DNA of 64,000 nt, from positions 1 to 64,000 of the forward strand of contig JBAVYH010000038.1 of NCBI GenBank assembly GCA_049698695.1. The letters are read 5' to 3'. Positions 43,847 through 52,654 of this stretch are shown piece after piece. The translations under genes and the position numbers were made by a program. Within the stretch, counting starts at the first letter, position 1. Each line of letters begins with the position of its first letter. The notes beneath the pieces are model-generated. The model saw only the letters and a program-made list of their open reading frames with translations. It had not been told where the DNA came from and searched no databases. The DNA is from Bog-375 sp049698695. Lineage in GTDB: Bacteria; Acidobacteriota; Terriglobia; Bryobacterales; Bryobacteraceae.

Positions 43847-45514
43847 TCAGATATTTGGCAGCAGATCAAAGTACTCGTCGTCTTCGTTCTTCCCGCCCTC
43901 GCCTTCACCGACCTGCTTTTCAGATTCGACAAACTCAATACGCTCGATCCACTTCACCATCTTGTACCCGAGTTGGTTTTCCACCCTCAATCGCAATGGA
44001 GCGCCGTAAACAAGAGGAAGCGGCTCACCGTTCATTTCAAAAGCAAGCAGGCATTCCGGCTTGAGCGCATTGTAGACGTTCTGCGTGTCGTAATAGGCAT
44101 CGCCGTAGAGTGCCTCCCCGAACGAGTAGAACACGATTGTTTTGGCATATGGGTAAGGTCTCACCAAATCGATTAGCTTTCGCATCGGAAGGCCGTTCCA
44201 CCGTGCAATCCCCGACCAACCCTGAATGCAGTGGTGCATCGTGATGTGTTCTTCCGTACCCAATCGGCGCAACTCTTCTAGGGACAATTCAACTGGGTTT
44301 TCAACCAAGCCTGACACTCGAAGCTTGTAGTCCCTGAACTGCCCCTCTGCCATCCGCTTCCAGTCCTCTCGCTTCGGCATCTTTCCGTTTGGCCAAAAGT
44401 AGGGCGATATCTGATTTTCTGTGTAGTGCTCACGCGGAATCAATGTGTCGAGCGTTGCTAGCTTCACTGGCTGTGTAATTGCCTTCTCGACATGCTGCAA
44501 AGCCCGTGGGATATACCAGGAAATGTAGTGCGCCGCCAGCCAGGAAATCAAGACGATAGCGATGCCGATAAACCCCAGGATCATTCCCATCGGCCCCCAA
44601 TCATCCGTACCGAGGACGATGTGATTCATGTTCCTGCGAAACCCTGTGAGTACGACCAGCGTCACGTGGACAATGACGAACAGAATCCAGCCGACGAGAA
44701 GGATAAAATGAATGGACCTGGCGGCCTGACGGCCGCCGAAGATTCTGGCATAGCCAGGGAATCGATTCACCAGCGCAGGCGACATTGCCATTCCGGTTAG
44801 AATGCTGAGGGGCGCCATCACAAAGATCGTGGCAAAATACGCCAGTTGCTGCAGTGCATTGTAACCATAGAACCCATCTGGTTCCGGCGGCAGGCTAAAA
44901 TTGGCGTAGTGTACGAAAGTGTTCCAAGCTTGGACAAAAACACCTGTCGAGGTTGGAACCAGCCGCATCCACTGGTCGCTGGTCAGCAGACCACAGACAA
45001 AGAAGGTGCCGGTTAGGACGAACCCGTACACGTTGATGAAATGCCAGCAGCGCGCGATGCCCACCGTATGCCGATAGCCCGGCAGCGCGACCATCGGAGT
45101 GATATACCGTGCGTCGTCCTTGGCAGTCCAGATTCTATCTGTCGGCACACGTAACGGCGTAAAGCGTATCCATTCCGTGCCGGGTGTACAGTGGTCATTC
45201 CAGTAGAGTCTCGGATGATCCATTAAAATCGAAAGACCGCTGCGCATCAACATAAACAAGAAGAACAGGTTTAGAAAATGGCTCCAGCGAATCCAAGCCG
45301 GAAACCCATGCGGGCCAGTCGCTGCACCTTCGTACGAAGCCGGCGAGGGGGCAATGTACGGCAGTCCGGACATACCGCCCTGTATCCACGCCAGAAGCAA
45401 TGGAATGAGAATCAATACACAGATCAGAACCAGAACCGATGGCTTGATCCAGATTCGGAATCGCCGATCCTCTGGATAATGGACGGCCTGATGTGCGGCA
45501 TCGAAATGAATCAT
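43847..45514 (-). CDS. fusion of membrane cytochrome b and molybdopterin-binding oxidoreductase
   Basis: This 555-residue protein has an N-terminal membrane part (residues about 25-340) with several helices and candidate heme-ligand His residues (H79, H158, H269, H283), like cytochrome b561-type subunits. Residues about 390-530 form a sulfite-oxidase/YedY (MsrP)-type molybdopterin domain. Its motif MHHCIQGWSGIARWNG carries the likely Mo-ligand Cys, C429. Usually catalytic (MsrP) and heme (MsrQ) parts are separate proteins. Here electrons could pass within one chain between the membrane and the Mo site. The substrate is unknown. The acidic C-terminal tail is odd. It is the only large gene between the tRNA-derived repeats. 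Confidence 0.8.
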   Translation of the reverse strand: MIHFDAAHQAVHYPEDRRFRIWIKPSVLVLICVLILIPLLLAWIQGGMSGLPYIAPSPASYEGAATGPHGFPAWIRWSHFLNLFFLFMLMRSGLSILMDHPRLYWNDHCTPGTEWIRFTPLRVPTDRIWTAKDDARYITPMVALPGYRHTVGIARCWHFINVYGFVLTGTFFVCGLLTSDQWMRLVPTSTGVFVQAWNTFVHYANFSLPPEPDGFYGYNALQQLAYFATIFVMAPLSILTGMAMSPALVNRFPGYARIFGGRQAARSIHFILLVGWILFVIVHVTLVVLTGFRRNMNHIVLGTDDWGPMGMILGFIGIAIVLISWLAAHYISWYIPRALQHVEKAITQPVKLATLDTLIPREHYTENQISPYFWPNGKMPKREDWKRMAEGQFRDYKLRVSGLVENPVELSLEELRRLGTEEHITMHHCIQGWSGIARWNGLPMRKLIDLVRPYPYAKTIVFYSFGEALYGDAYYDTQNVYNALKPECLLAFEMNGEPLPLVYGAPLRLRVENQLGYKMVKWIERIEFVESEKQVGEGEGGKNEDDEYFDLLPNI

Positions 45515-45662
45515 ACGCACTCTCACTGGAGGCCGCTTCCGGGAACGGCTTCAACCCCAATTATCATATCCTCCCAAACGTATGGAAACGAAAAGGCGAA
45601 TCGTGGGACTGATTGGGGTCCACTATCCCCATCGCAAAAAGAGGATCCGGTCGTTTTGGACC

Positions 45663-45681
45663 CCAGTTGGACACCAACTGG
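45663..45681. repeat. perfect short hairpin near the tRNA-proximal end of the element
   Basis: CCAGTTGG-ACA-CCAACTGG, an 8-bp stem with a 3-base loop, is embedded in repeated GGACCCC/GGGGTCC motifs between the Mo-enzyme gene and tRNA-Ala. It could be a recombinase or excision-factor site, or a transcription stop; no function is shown. Confidence 0.5.
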
Positions 45682-45755
45682 ACCCCGGAGGCGAGGTTGT
45701 GGACACTACGCGGTCCGAATCAATCTCGTATGTGTTTGGTTTATGGGGGGAAAGT

Positions 45756-45791
45756 TTTGGTGGACCTGGTGAGATTCGAACTCACGACCTC
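45756..45791. repeat. attachment-site-like direct repeat within tRNA-Ala
   Basis: The tRNA-proximal copy of the 36-base repeat. It covers tRNA positions 43-76 plus two downstream bases, so integration would leave the tRNA functional. Confidence 0.8.
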
Positions 45792-45833
45792 TTCCATGCC
45801 ATGGAAGCGCGCTCCCAACTGCGCCACAGGCCC
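45758..45833 (-). tRNA. tRNA-Ala(GGC)
   Basis: A complete 76-base cloverleaf with encoded CCA. The acceptor stem GGGCCTG/CAGGTCC contains the G3:U70 pair that identifies alanine tRNAs. The D-arm, anticodon stem CTTCC/GGAAG with loop ATGGCAT (anticodon GGC), and T-arm GTGAG-TTCGAAT-CTCAC all pair. Its 3' end faces the 2.4-kb element. Confidence 0.96.
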
Positions 45834-45916
45834 GCCTGCGATCAGCTATTACTATAACATGCGGGCCTGCGGCGGCAGTTTGACAGGGCGCTTTCGCGGT
45901 TGCCTACAATGAGAGC

Positions 45917-46846
45917 ATGTCGTTCTGGCGCCCCACACTCGCGGCGATTCTGCTGTGCTCTTTGTCGATGGCAGTCTCATCGTGCGTGGTGCGGCGCAGA
46001 TTGATCGTCCGCAAAGGTGCGAACGTCGCGCAGCCACTGTTGGTGGCGGATAAGGAGGCGCTGCTCGAAGCGATCTCCCGCCAATATCGGGCGGTCCACG
46101 ATTTCAGCGCCACCGTCGACATGGTGCCGGCCTTGGGCAGCGCGGAAAAGAGCAAGATTACCGAGTACAAGGACGTCCGCGCCTACATTCTCTTTCGCAA
46201 GCCGGCGTTCATCCGCATCATCGGCCTGTATCCGGTGGTGCGCAATAAGGCCTTTGATATGACCTCGAACGGAGCCCGGTTCGAACTGTACATTCCGTCG
46301 CGCGACGAGTTTATCGAAGGCAACAACGAGATGACGCAGCCCTCGAAGAACAGGGTGGAGAATCTGCGCCCGCAGCATTTCGTCGAAGCCCTGCTGGTGT
46401 GCCCGGTGGATCAGGCAGTTGACCAAGTCGCGCTGGAAAACTTCACCGATGAGGCCGTGGCCAACTACATTCTGCTCGTGTTCCATGAGGAGAAGGGCGC
46501 GCTGCAGCTCCGGCGCTCGATCTGGTTCAACCGCGTGAACCTGGAACTTGTCCGCCAGTTGATCTTCGACGCCGCCGGCAACATCCTGACCGATGCGCGG
46601 TATTCCGAGTGGCACGCCTACGACAAAGTGCCATTTCCCAAGCACGTGGAGATCAATCGGCCACAGGACGAGTACGGCGTGGTCATCGATATCGTGAAAA
46701 CGGAGATCAATAAGGGAGTGACAGATGATAAATTCGTCTTGGAGCAGCCGCCCGGGACGAAGTTGAGGGTTCTGGGGCAAGGACCTGCGGCGCCGGCCGG
46801 CCAAACGCCCGCGTCATCCACTGACGGAAAGACGAATCCCGATTGA
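45917..46846 (+). CDS. LolA/DUF4292-like outer-membrane lipoprotein
   Basis: This 309-residue lipoprotein has a signal ending in lipobox AVSSC (Cys near residue 23). The body resembles LolA/LolB/DUF4292 half-barrel proteins: LLEAISRQYRAVHDFSATVDMVPALGSAEK, AYILFRKPAFIRIIGLYPVVRNKAFDMTSNGARFELYIPSRDEFIEG and the C-terminal HVEINRPQDEYGVVIDIVKTEIN. It ends in a Pro/Ala-rich tail. The next gene starts inside its stop codon (TTGA), so it belongs to a three-gene unit with an ABC permease and ATPase. A role in lipoprotein or lipid transfer is inferred. Confidence 0.8.
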   Translation: MSFWRPTLAAILLCSLSMAVSSCVVRRRLIVRKGANVAQPLLVADKEALLEAISRQYRAVHDFSATVDMVPALGSAEKSKITEYKDVRAYILFRKPAFIRIIGLYPVVRNKAFDMTSNGARFELYIPSRDEFIEGNNEMTQPSKNRVENLRPQHFVEALLVCPVDQAVDQVALENFTDEAVANYILLVFHEEKGALQLRRSIWFNRVNLELVRQLIFDAAGNILTDARYSEWHAYDKVPFPKHVEINRPQDEYGVVIDIVKTEINKGVTDDKFVLEQPPGTKLRVLGQGPAAPAGQTPASSTDGKTNPD

Positions 46847-47943
46847 CCGGCAAACTCGTTCTGGAAAATCTGAAAAACCGGCCGCTACGCAGCCTGCTCA
46901 GTATCCTGCTGATCGGTGTGCCGGTGACGCTGATTCTGACGCTGGTCGGCTTGACACAGGGAATGCTGACGGACTCGCAGAACCGCCAGCGCGGCGTGGG
47001 CGCGGACGTCATTATCCGCGGCTCGACGGTTACCTCGGTGATCAATTTCAGCGGCCCCAGCATTCCAGCGGGAATGGTGGACCTGGTGCAGCGCCAGCCG
47101 CACGTGAAGCTCGCCATGGGCGTAATCAATCATCCTATCGATCTGCCGCTGTTCATCACCGGGATCGACGTGCCGAAGTTCAACCAGATGACCGGCGGAT
47201 TCACGTATGACGAGGGCGGCCCGCTGCAAGGTCCAGACGATATTCTGGTCGACCGGCTTTACGCCGAACAGCACCACGTCCACGCCGGCCAAACCATCAA
47301 CCTGATGCATCACGACTGGCACGTGGCGGGCGTGATCCAACCGGGGAAACTGGCTCGCCTGGTGGTTGAGATGCGGACGCTACAGGACCTCGACGGGGCC
47401 ACCGGCAAAGTTGGCCAGATTTACGTCAAGGTGGACAAGCCCGGCAATATCGACCTGGTGACCGAGCAACTGCGCGGCCTGCTGAGGGGCAACTACCCGG
47501 TCAACACCATGGCCGAATACACGGCCATGTATAACGTAAGCCAGATTCAGGCGATCAAGGAGTTCACGGTGGTGGTGGTGGCCATCGGGGTGGTGATCGG
47601 CATCGCCGTGGTCTGGCTGTCGATGTATATGGTGGTGCTCCAGCGCACGCGCGAAATCGGCATTCTGAAGGCCTTGGGCGCGTCCAAGAGTTTCATCCTC
47701 AGCATCATCCTGATCGAGGCGGCGCTGCTGGGAGTGGGCGGCACAATTCTCGGCATTGTCTTCAGTTATGGCGCGCAGTGGCTGATTCGCACACTGGTGC
47801 CGGCGTCCTTTCAAATGGCGATCGTGTATGCCTGGTGGCCGCGCGTGGCGGCGATCACGCTGGCCGCCGCCCTTCTGGGCGCGTTCTATCCCGGCTTGAG
47901 CGCGGCACGGCAAGACCCCATCGAGGCGCTGGCCTATGAGTAA
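46843..47943 (+). CDS. ABC transporter permease (FtsX/MacB/LolE type)
   Basis: This 366-residue permease has the four-helix MacB/FtsX layout. The first helix is within LRSLLSILLIGVPVTLILTLVGL, followed by a periplasmic core domain (VGADVIIRGSTVTSVINFSGPS ...). Three C-terminal helices follow (around FTVVVVAIGVVIGIAVVWLSMYMVVLQRTREIGILKALGASKSFIL). It ends AARQDPIEALAYE. The TTG start overlaps the upstream stop by four bases. The ATPase gene overlaps its end by eight bases. It belongs to a LolCDE/MacAB-like machine that works on a periplasmic or membrane substrate. Confidence 0.9.
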   Translation: MTGKLVLENLKNRPLRSLLSILLIGVPVTLILTLVGLTQGMLTDSQNRQRGVGADVIIRGSTVTSVINFSGPSIPAGMVDLVQRQPHVKLAMGVINHPIDLPLFITGIDVPKFNQMTGGFTYDEGGPLQGPDDILVDRLYAEQHHVHAGQTINLMHHDWHVAGVIQPGKLARLVVEMRTLQDLDGATGKVGQIYVKVDKPGNIDLVTEQLRGLLRGNYPVNTMAEYTAMYNVSQIQAIKEFTVVVVAIGVVIGIAVVWLSMYMVVLQRTREIGILKALGASKSFILSIILIEAALLGVGGTILGIVFSYGAQWLIRTLVPASFQMAIVYAWWPRVAAITLAAALLGAFYPGLSAARQDPIEALAYE

Positions 47944-48631
47944 CGCCGCCATCATCGAGACCCGCGACCTGCGCAAGGTCTACCGCGTCGGCCAGGTGGA
48001 TGTACCGGCGCTGCGGGGCGTTGACCTGAGCGTTCAGGCCGGCGAGTTCCTCTCCGTTGTGGGACCGTCCGGCTCGGGCAAATCCACTTTGTTTCACATC
48101 ATCGGGGGACTCACACCGCCCACTGCGGGCGAGGTGATCGTGGGTGGCCAGAACCTGGCCGCTATGAGCGACGCAGGCCGCACAAAGATGCGCCGCACGA
48201 CCGTCGGATTCGTGTTCCAGAAATTCAACCTGCTGCCTAATTTGACCGCACGGGATAACATCGCGGTGGCGCGTTACATTGCGGGCCTGGGCAGCCGGGC
48301 GGACGCCCAGTTCGAAGAAGTGCTGCGCCTGCTCGGCATCGCCGGCCGGCTGGATCACAAACCAAACGCGCTTTCCGGCGGAGAGCAGCAGCGCGTGGCC
48401 ATCGCGCGCGCCATTGTCAACCACCCGGCCATTTTGCTGGCCGACGAGCCAACCGGCAATCTCGATAGTGAGAACTCCAAAGCGGTTCTGGAAGTCCTGC
48501 GCGACCTGAATCAGCGGCTGGGCCAAACCGTCCTCATGATCACGCACAATCCCGAAGCCGCGGCTTACGGTCACAACACCGTCCACATGCGCGACGGGCG
48601 AATTGTCGACCGGACCGGCGCAACCGGCTAG
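47936..48631 (+). CDS. ABC transporter ATP-binding protein (LolD/MacB-like)
   Basis: This 231-residue ATPase has Walker A GPSGSGKST (near residue 40), Q-loop FVFQKFNLLPNLTA, signature LSGGEQQRVAIARA, Walker B ILLADEPTGNLD and the switch His in MITHNPE. The sequence is of the LolD/MacB/FtsE class. It overlaps the permease gene by eight bases and probably drives that permease. No MacA-like membrane-fusion gene is nearby; the lipoprotein upstream may be the periplasmic partner. Confidence 0.93.
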   Translation: MSNAAIIETRDLRKVYRVGQVDVPALRGVDLSVQAGEFLSVVGPSGSGKSTLFHIIGGLTPPTAGEVIVGGQNLAAMSDAGRTKMRRTTVGFVFQKFNLLPNLTARDNIAVARYIAGLGSRADAQFEEVLRLLGIAGRLDHKPNALSGGEQQRVAIARAIVNHPAILLADEPTGNLDSENSKAVLEVLRDLNQRLGQTVLMITHNPEAAAYGHNTVHMRDGRIVDRTGATG

Positions 48632-48658
48632 TCTAGACGCCCGGCAGAAAAACAAGAA

Positions 48659-48678
48659 AAGCCGAGACCATTCTCGGC
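48659..48678. terminator. hairpin after the ABC operon
   Basis: AGCCGAGA/TCTCGGCT (8-bp stem, 4-base loop) lies about 30 bases after the ATPase gene. The A-run is on the 5' side, so T-run-dependent termination would work only in the minus direction; in the plus direction it may protect mRNA ends. Confidence 0.5.
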
Positions 48679-48760
48679 TCAGCCGGCTGGACCGCAGGCG
48701 CCACGGGTGCCGAAACCGAAATGTCATTCGGGCAGAGTAAGCTGAGAGAAGGAGCTCACC

Positions 48761-51196
48761 ATGCCACTGGTTGCAACCGACACGAAGCCCGCGTCCGAGC
48801 TGAGCGCGTACGGTGAAGCGCGGTCCACGGTTTCGGGAACGCCGCTGGGCGCGGAGGACCTGCGCCGCACCCACGCATACTGGCGGGCCTGCAATTTTCT
48901 CAGCCTGGGGATGATCTATCTCGTGGAGAACCCGCTGCTGAAGGAGCCGCTCCGGCCCGAACACGTCAAGAATCGCCTGCTTGGGCACTGGGGGTCGAGC
49001 CCCGGCCTGTCGTTCGCCTACGTTCACCTGAATCGATTGATCAAGAAATACGATCTGGACATGATCTTCATGGCCGGGCCCGGACATGGGGCGCCCGGTG
49101 TGCTGGGGCCCGTGTACCTGGAAGGCACCTACTCGGAGATCTATCCCGACAAGAGCGAAGACGAAGAGGGGATGCGCGAGTTTTTCAAGCAATTCTCCTT
49201 CCCCGGCGGGATCGGCAGCCACTGCACGCCGGAGACTCCCGGCTCGATTCACGAAGGCGGTGAACTGGGCTACGTCTTGTCTCACGCCTGCGGTGCGGCT
49301 TTCGACAACCCGGAACTGATTGTCGCCGCGGTGGTGGGAGATGGCGAGTCCGAAACTGGCCCGCTGGCGACCTCCTGGCACATCAACAAGTTCCTCAACC
49401 CGATTCGCGACGGCGCAGTTTTGCCCATCCTTCATCTCAACGGATACAAGATCAATAATCCCACGCTGCTGGCGCGAATCAGCCACCAGGAGGTCGAGCA
49501 ACTGTTCCGCGGATATGGGTGGACGCCTTACTTTGTGGAAGGATCGGACCCCGACTCGATGCACCAGGCCATGGCCGCCACCGTGGAGCACGCGATCGAC
49601 GACATCCGCCGGGTGCGCCAGGAAGCGCGCTCAACCGGCGTGGCCGCACGGCCCCGCTGGCCGATGATCGTGATGCGGACGCCCAAAGGTTGGGGCGCGC
49701 CGCGCGAAGTGGGAGGCCACCGTCTGGAAGGATTCTGGCGGGCGCATCAGGTTCCCCTGCCCGATGTCAAGAAGAACCCCGAACAATTGCGCCTGCTGGA
49801 AGACTGGATGCGCGGGCTCAAGCCGGAAGAGCTGTTCGACGCCGGCGGCAAGCTGCTGCCGGAGCTGAAAGAGCTGGCGCCAACCGGTGCGCGCCGCATG
49901 AGCGCCAACCCGCACGCCAACGGTGGCATCCTCAAGCGCGATTTGCGCCTCCCGGATTTCCGCAGCTATGCATTCAGCGTCGGGCAGCCGGGAAAGGCGG
50001 AAGCCGAAAACACGCGGCCTCTCGGCGTTTTCCTGCGCGACACGATGAAGATGAACATGGATCATTTCCGCGTGTTCGGCCCCGATGAGACCACGTCCAA
50101 CAAGCTGGACGCCATTTACCAGGCCAGCCGGAAGTTTTGGATCGCCGAGCACTTCCCCGAGGATGCCGATGGCACCGAGCTGGCGCCGGATGGCCGGGTT
50201 ATCGAAATGCTCAGCGAACACACCATGGAGGGAATGCTCGAAGGCTATCTGCTTACCGGGCGCCATGGCTTTCTCTCCAGCTACGAGGCTTTCGTGCACG
50301 TCATCGATTCGATGTTCAATCAGCATGCCAAGTGGCTCTCGATCTGCAATCACTTGTCGTGGCGCCAGGATATTGCTTCGCTGAACCTGCTGATCACGTC
50401 GACGGTATGGCGGCAGGACCACAACGGTTTCACTCACCAGGATCCGGGATTCCTGGATGTGGTGGTCAACAAGAGCGCTAGCGTGACCCGCATCTATCTT
50501 CCGCCCGACGTGAACTCTCTGCTTTCGGTGGCTGCGCATTGCCTGCGCAGCGAGAACTACGTCAACGTCATCGTGTCCGACAAGCAGATGCACCTGCAGT
50601 ACATGGATATGGACGCCGCCATTCAGCACTGCACCAAGGGCATCGGCATCTGGGAATGGGCGAGCAGCGACCAGAGCGGCGAACCGGATCTGGTGATGGC
50701 TTCGGCCGGCGACATCCCCACCCAGGAGGCGTTGGCCGCCACCGTTCTGTTGCGCAAGGAATTCCCCGACGTGAAAGTCCGCTTCGTCAACGTCGTCGAT
50801 CTGTTCAAGCTGCAGCCCAGCACGGAGCATCCGCACGGATTGACGGACCGCGATTTCGATTCGCTGTTTACCACCGACAAGCCCGTTATCTTCAACTTCC
50901 ACGGCTACCCCTGGCTGATTCACCGCCTGGCGTACCGCCGCACGAACCATCACAACATGCACGTGCGCGGCTACAAGGAAAAGGGCAACATCAACACGCC
51001 CATGGAGCTGGCGATTAACAACGAGATCGACCGCTTCAGCCTGGCGATCGACGCGATCGACCGCACTCCCAGCCTGCAGCGTATCGGCGCGCACGCCAAA
51101 GAACGCTTCCGCAATATGCAGATTGAATGCCGCAACTACGCCTGGGAGCACGGCGTCGACAGCCCGGAGATCAACGGGTGGACCTGGCCGTATTGA
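48761..51196 (+). CDS. xfp: phosphoketolase (xylulose-5-phosphate/fructose-6-phosphate)
   Basis: This 811-residue thiamine-diphosphate enzyme splits xylulose-5-P (and often fructose-6-P) with phosphate into acetyl-phosphate plus glyceraldehyde-3-P (or erythrose-4-P). Motifs are NFLSLGMIYL, GHWGSSPGLSFAYVHLNRLI, AGPGHGAPGVLGPVYLEGTYSEIYP, GDGESETGPLATSWHINKFLNP and LSWRQDIASLNLLITSTVWRQDHNGFTHQDPGF. The length is typical (about 790-825). AAGGAG precedes the ATG by about 7 bases. Acetate kinase is convergent and follows at once, which fits a phosphoketolase shunt. Confidence 0.97.
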   Translation: MPLVATDTKPASELSAYGEARSTVSGTPLGAEDLRRTHAYWRACNFLSLGMIYLVENPLLKEPLRPEHVKNRLLGHWGSSPGLSFAYVHLNRLIKKYDLDMIFMAGPGHGAPGVLGPVYLEGTYSEIYPDKSEDEEGMREFFKQFSFPGGIGSHCTPETPGSIHEGGELGYVLSHACGAAFDNPELIVAAVVGDGESETGPLATSWHINKFLNPIRDGAVLPILHLNGYKINNPTLLARISHQEVEQLFRGYGWTPYFVEGSDPDSMHQAMAATVEHAIDDIRRVRQEARSTGVAARPRWPMIVMRTPKGWGAPREVGGHRLEGFWRAHQVPLPDVKKNPEQLRLLEDWMRGLKPEELFDAGGKLLPELKELAPTGARRMSANPHANGGILKRDLRLPDFRSYAFSVGQPGKAEAENTRPLGVFLRDTMKMNMDHFRVFGPDETTSNKLDAIYQASRKFWIAEHFPEDADGTELAPDGRVIEMLSEHTMEGMLEGYLLTGRHGFLSSYEAFVHVIDSMFNQHAKWLSICNHLSWRQDIASLNLLITSTVWRQDHNGFTHQDPGFLDVVVNKSASVTRIYLPPDVNSLLSVAAHCLRSENYVNVIVSDKQMHLQYMDMDAAIQHCTKGIGIWEWASSDQSGEPDLVMASAGDIPTQEALAATVLLRKEFPDVKVRFVNVVDLFKLQPSTEHPHGLTDRDFDSLFTTDKPVIFNFHGYPWLIHRLAYRRTNHHNMHVRGYKEKGNINTPMELAINNEIDRFSLAIDAIDRTPSLQRIGAHAKERFRNMQIECRNYAWEHGVDSPEINGWTWPY

Positions 51197-51339
51197 GCGG
51201 CCGGCGTGGCGTCGGCAGTCTTGCCTGCCGTGTCGAGAGCCGTCCCGACAGTTCTGCACGCGCGCGCTACTGCGCCCTGAGTGAGGAAACGTCGCCACGA
51301 CTGGCGACGCTCACGCAGGGCAACGTCGCCACGCGTGTT

Positions 51340-52584
51340 CTATCCCGGGTGCGCCTCGCCCAATACGCAACGCACGGTGTCGCGCGCGATCAGCAGTTCT
51401 TCGTCGGTCGGGATCACCCACGCGTGGAGCGTGGAATCGGCGGTCGAGATCTGGCCTTCACGCGCCACCATCTGCTCGTTCCCGCCCTGATCGAGCTGCA
51501 GGCCGGCCCAGCCGAGGCCTTCGCAGATCCGCGCGCGAACTCCGGACGAATTCTCACCGATGCCGCCGGTGAAAATCACCGCGTCGGCGCCGCCCATCGC
51601 CGCCAGAAACGCGCCCACGTACTTTCGCGCCCGGTAGCAGAAGATCTCGATGGCCAGACGCACGCGCCGGTCATCATGCTGTTCGAGCTCCTCCTCGAGC
51701 ACCTTCATGTCGTTGGTCAGGCCGGAGACGCCGAGCAGCCCGGACTGGGTGTTGAGTACCGACTCGACCTCGTGCGGCGAGAGCCCTTCCTTGCTCGCCA
51801 TCAGGTTGAGGATGGCCGGATCCAGGTCGCCGGAGCGGGTCCCCATCACCAGGCCCTCCAGCGGCGTCATGCCCATTGAGGTGTCTACCGAACGGCCGGC
51901 GCGAATGGCGCAGGCCGAGCAGCCGTTGCCCAGGTGCAAGGTCACCAGGTTGGTCTGCTCGCGCGTCAGACCGCGCAGCGACCGGTAGCGATACGCCACG
52001 TAACGATGCGATGTCCCATGGAAGCCATAACGGCGTATGCGGTGGCGGCGATAAAGGTGATAAGGTAGCGCGTACAGGTACGCGTGCTCCGCGATGGTAG
52101 AGTGAAACGCGGTATCGAACACCGCAACCTGTGGCGTTTGCCGGCCGAAGATCTCGCGCACCGCCTGAATACCCTTTACGTTGTTTGGGTTGTGCAGCGG
52201 CGCCAGGTCGATGCAGTCTTCGATTCCTTTCAGAACGTCATCCGTGATCAGAGCCGATTCGTGGAACAGTTCGCCGCCATGCACCACCCGGTGCCCTACC
52301 GCGTGCAAGTCCCCCAGGCTGCGGATTTCGGCCACCTCCGAGGTGTCCGAAGCCAGCCAGCGCAGCACGTAATCGAGCGCCGCGGACACGTCGCGAATCG
52401 GCGCCGTCAGTTTCCGCTGCGGGCCATTCCGGTTCTGCACCGTAATAATGGCCTCGCCGCCAATCCGTTCCACCTGGCCGCGGCAGAGGCGTTCGTCGGC
52501 GTTCTTCTGGATCCGCTCGAGATCGGTCGCAATCACCTGAAACTTCAGGCTGGAGCTCCCCGCATTGAGTATCAGGACGTTCAT
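51340..52584 (-). CDS. ackA: acetate kinase
   Basis: This 414-residue ASKHA-fold kinase converts acetyl-phosphate and ADP to acetate and ATP. Motifs are MNVLILNAGSSSLKFQV, HRVVHGGELF, FDTAFHSTIAEHAYLYALP, RRYGFHGTSHRYVAYRY, LHLGNGCSACAIRAGRSVDTSMGMTPLEGL and DAVIFTGGIGENSSGVR. It lies opposite phosphoketolase, whose acetyl-phosphate it would use; no pta is seen. A stretch at about residues 20-40 (ERIQKNADERLCRGQVERIGG) fits the family. Confidence 0.97.
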   Translation of the reverse strand: MNVLILNAGSSSLKFQVIATDLERIQKNADERLCRGQVERIGGEAIITVQNRNGPQRKLTAPIRDVSAALDYVLRWLASDTSEVAEIRSLGDLHAVGHRVVHGGELFHESALITDDVLKGIEDCIDLAPLHNPNNVKGIQAVREIFGRQTPQVAVFDTAFHSTIAEHAYLYALPYHLYRRHRIRRYGFHGTSHRYVAYRYRSLRGLTREQTNLVTLHLGNGCSACAIRAGRSVDTSMGMTPLEGLVMGTRSGDLDPAILNLMASKEGLSPHEVESVLNTQSGLLGVSGLTNDMKVLEEELEQHDDRRVRLAIEIFCYRARKYVGAFLAAMGGADAVIFTGGIGENSSGVRARICEGLGWAGLQLDQGGNEQMVAREGQISTADSTLHAWVIPTDEELLIARDTVRCVLGEAHPG

Positions 52585-52654
52585 GGATTCACTCCATTTT
52601 CACAGATCGCAGGCTCGATGTCCTGCTGGCGGATCGCACAACGAAGGGCTCTCT

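Larger units (their letters stand above)
43327..45791. mobile_element. putative integrated element or island remnant at tRNA-Ala
   Basis: About 2.43 kb lies between two 36-base direct repeats of the tRNA-Ala 3' part. G+C is visibly lower inside: my hand count gives 29/60 at 44401-44460, against 39/60 at 42241-42300 outside. The cargo is one large cytochrome b/molybdopterin oxidoreductase gene and a short antitoxin-like frame. No integrase is recognisable, so this would be a remnant or an element mobilised in trans. Decay of a tandem tRNA duplication is the main alternative. Confidence 0.6.

Noticed and set aside
45582..45857. Plus-strand frame running across tRNA-Ala
   Set aside because: The GEIRTHDL-type translation is the well-known artefact of reading the reverse strand of a tRNA.
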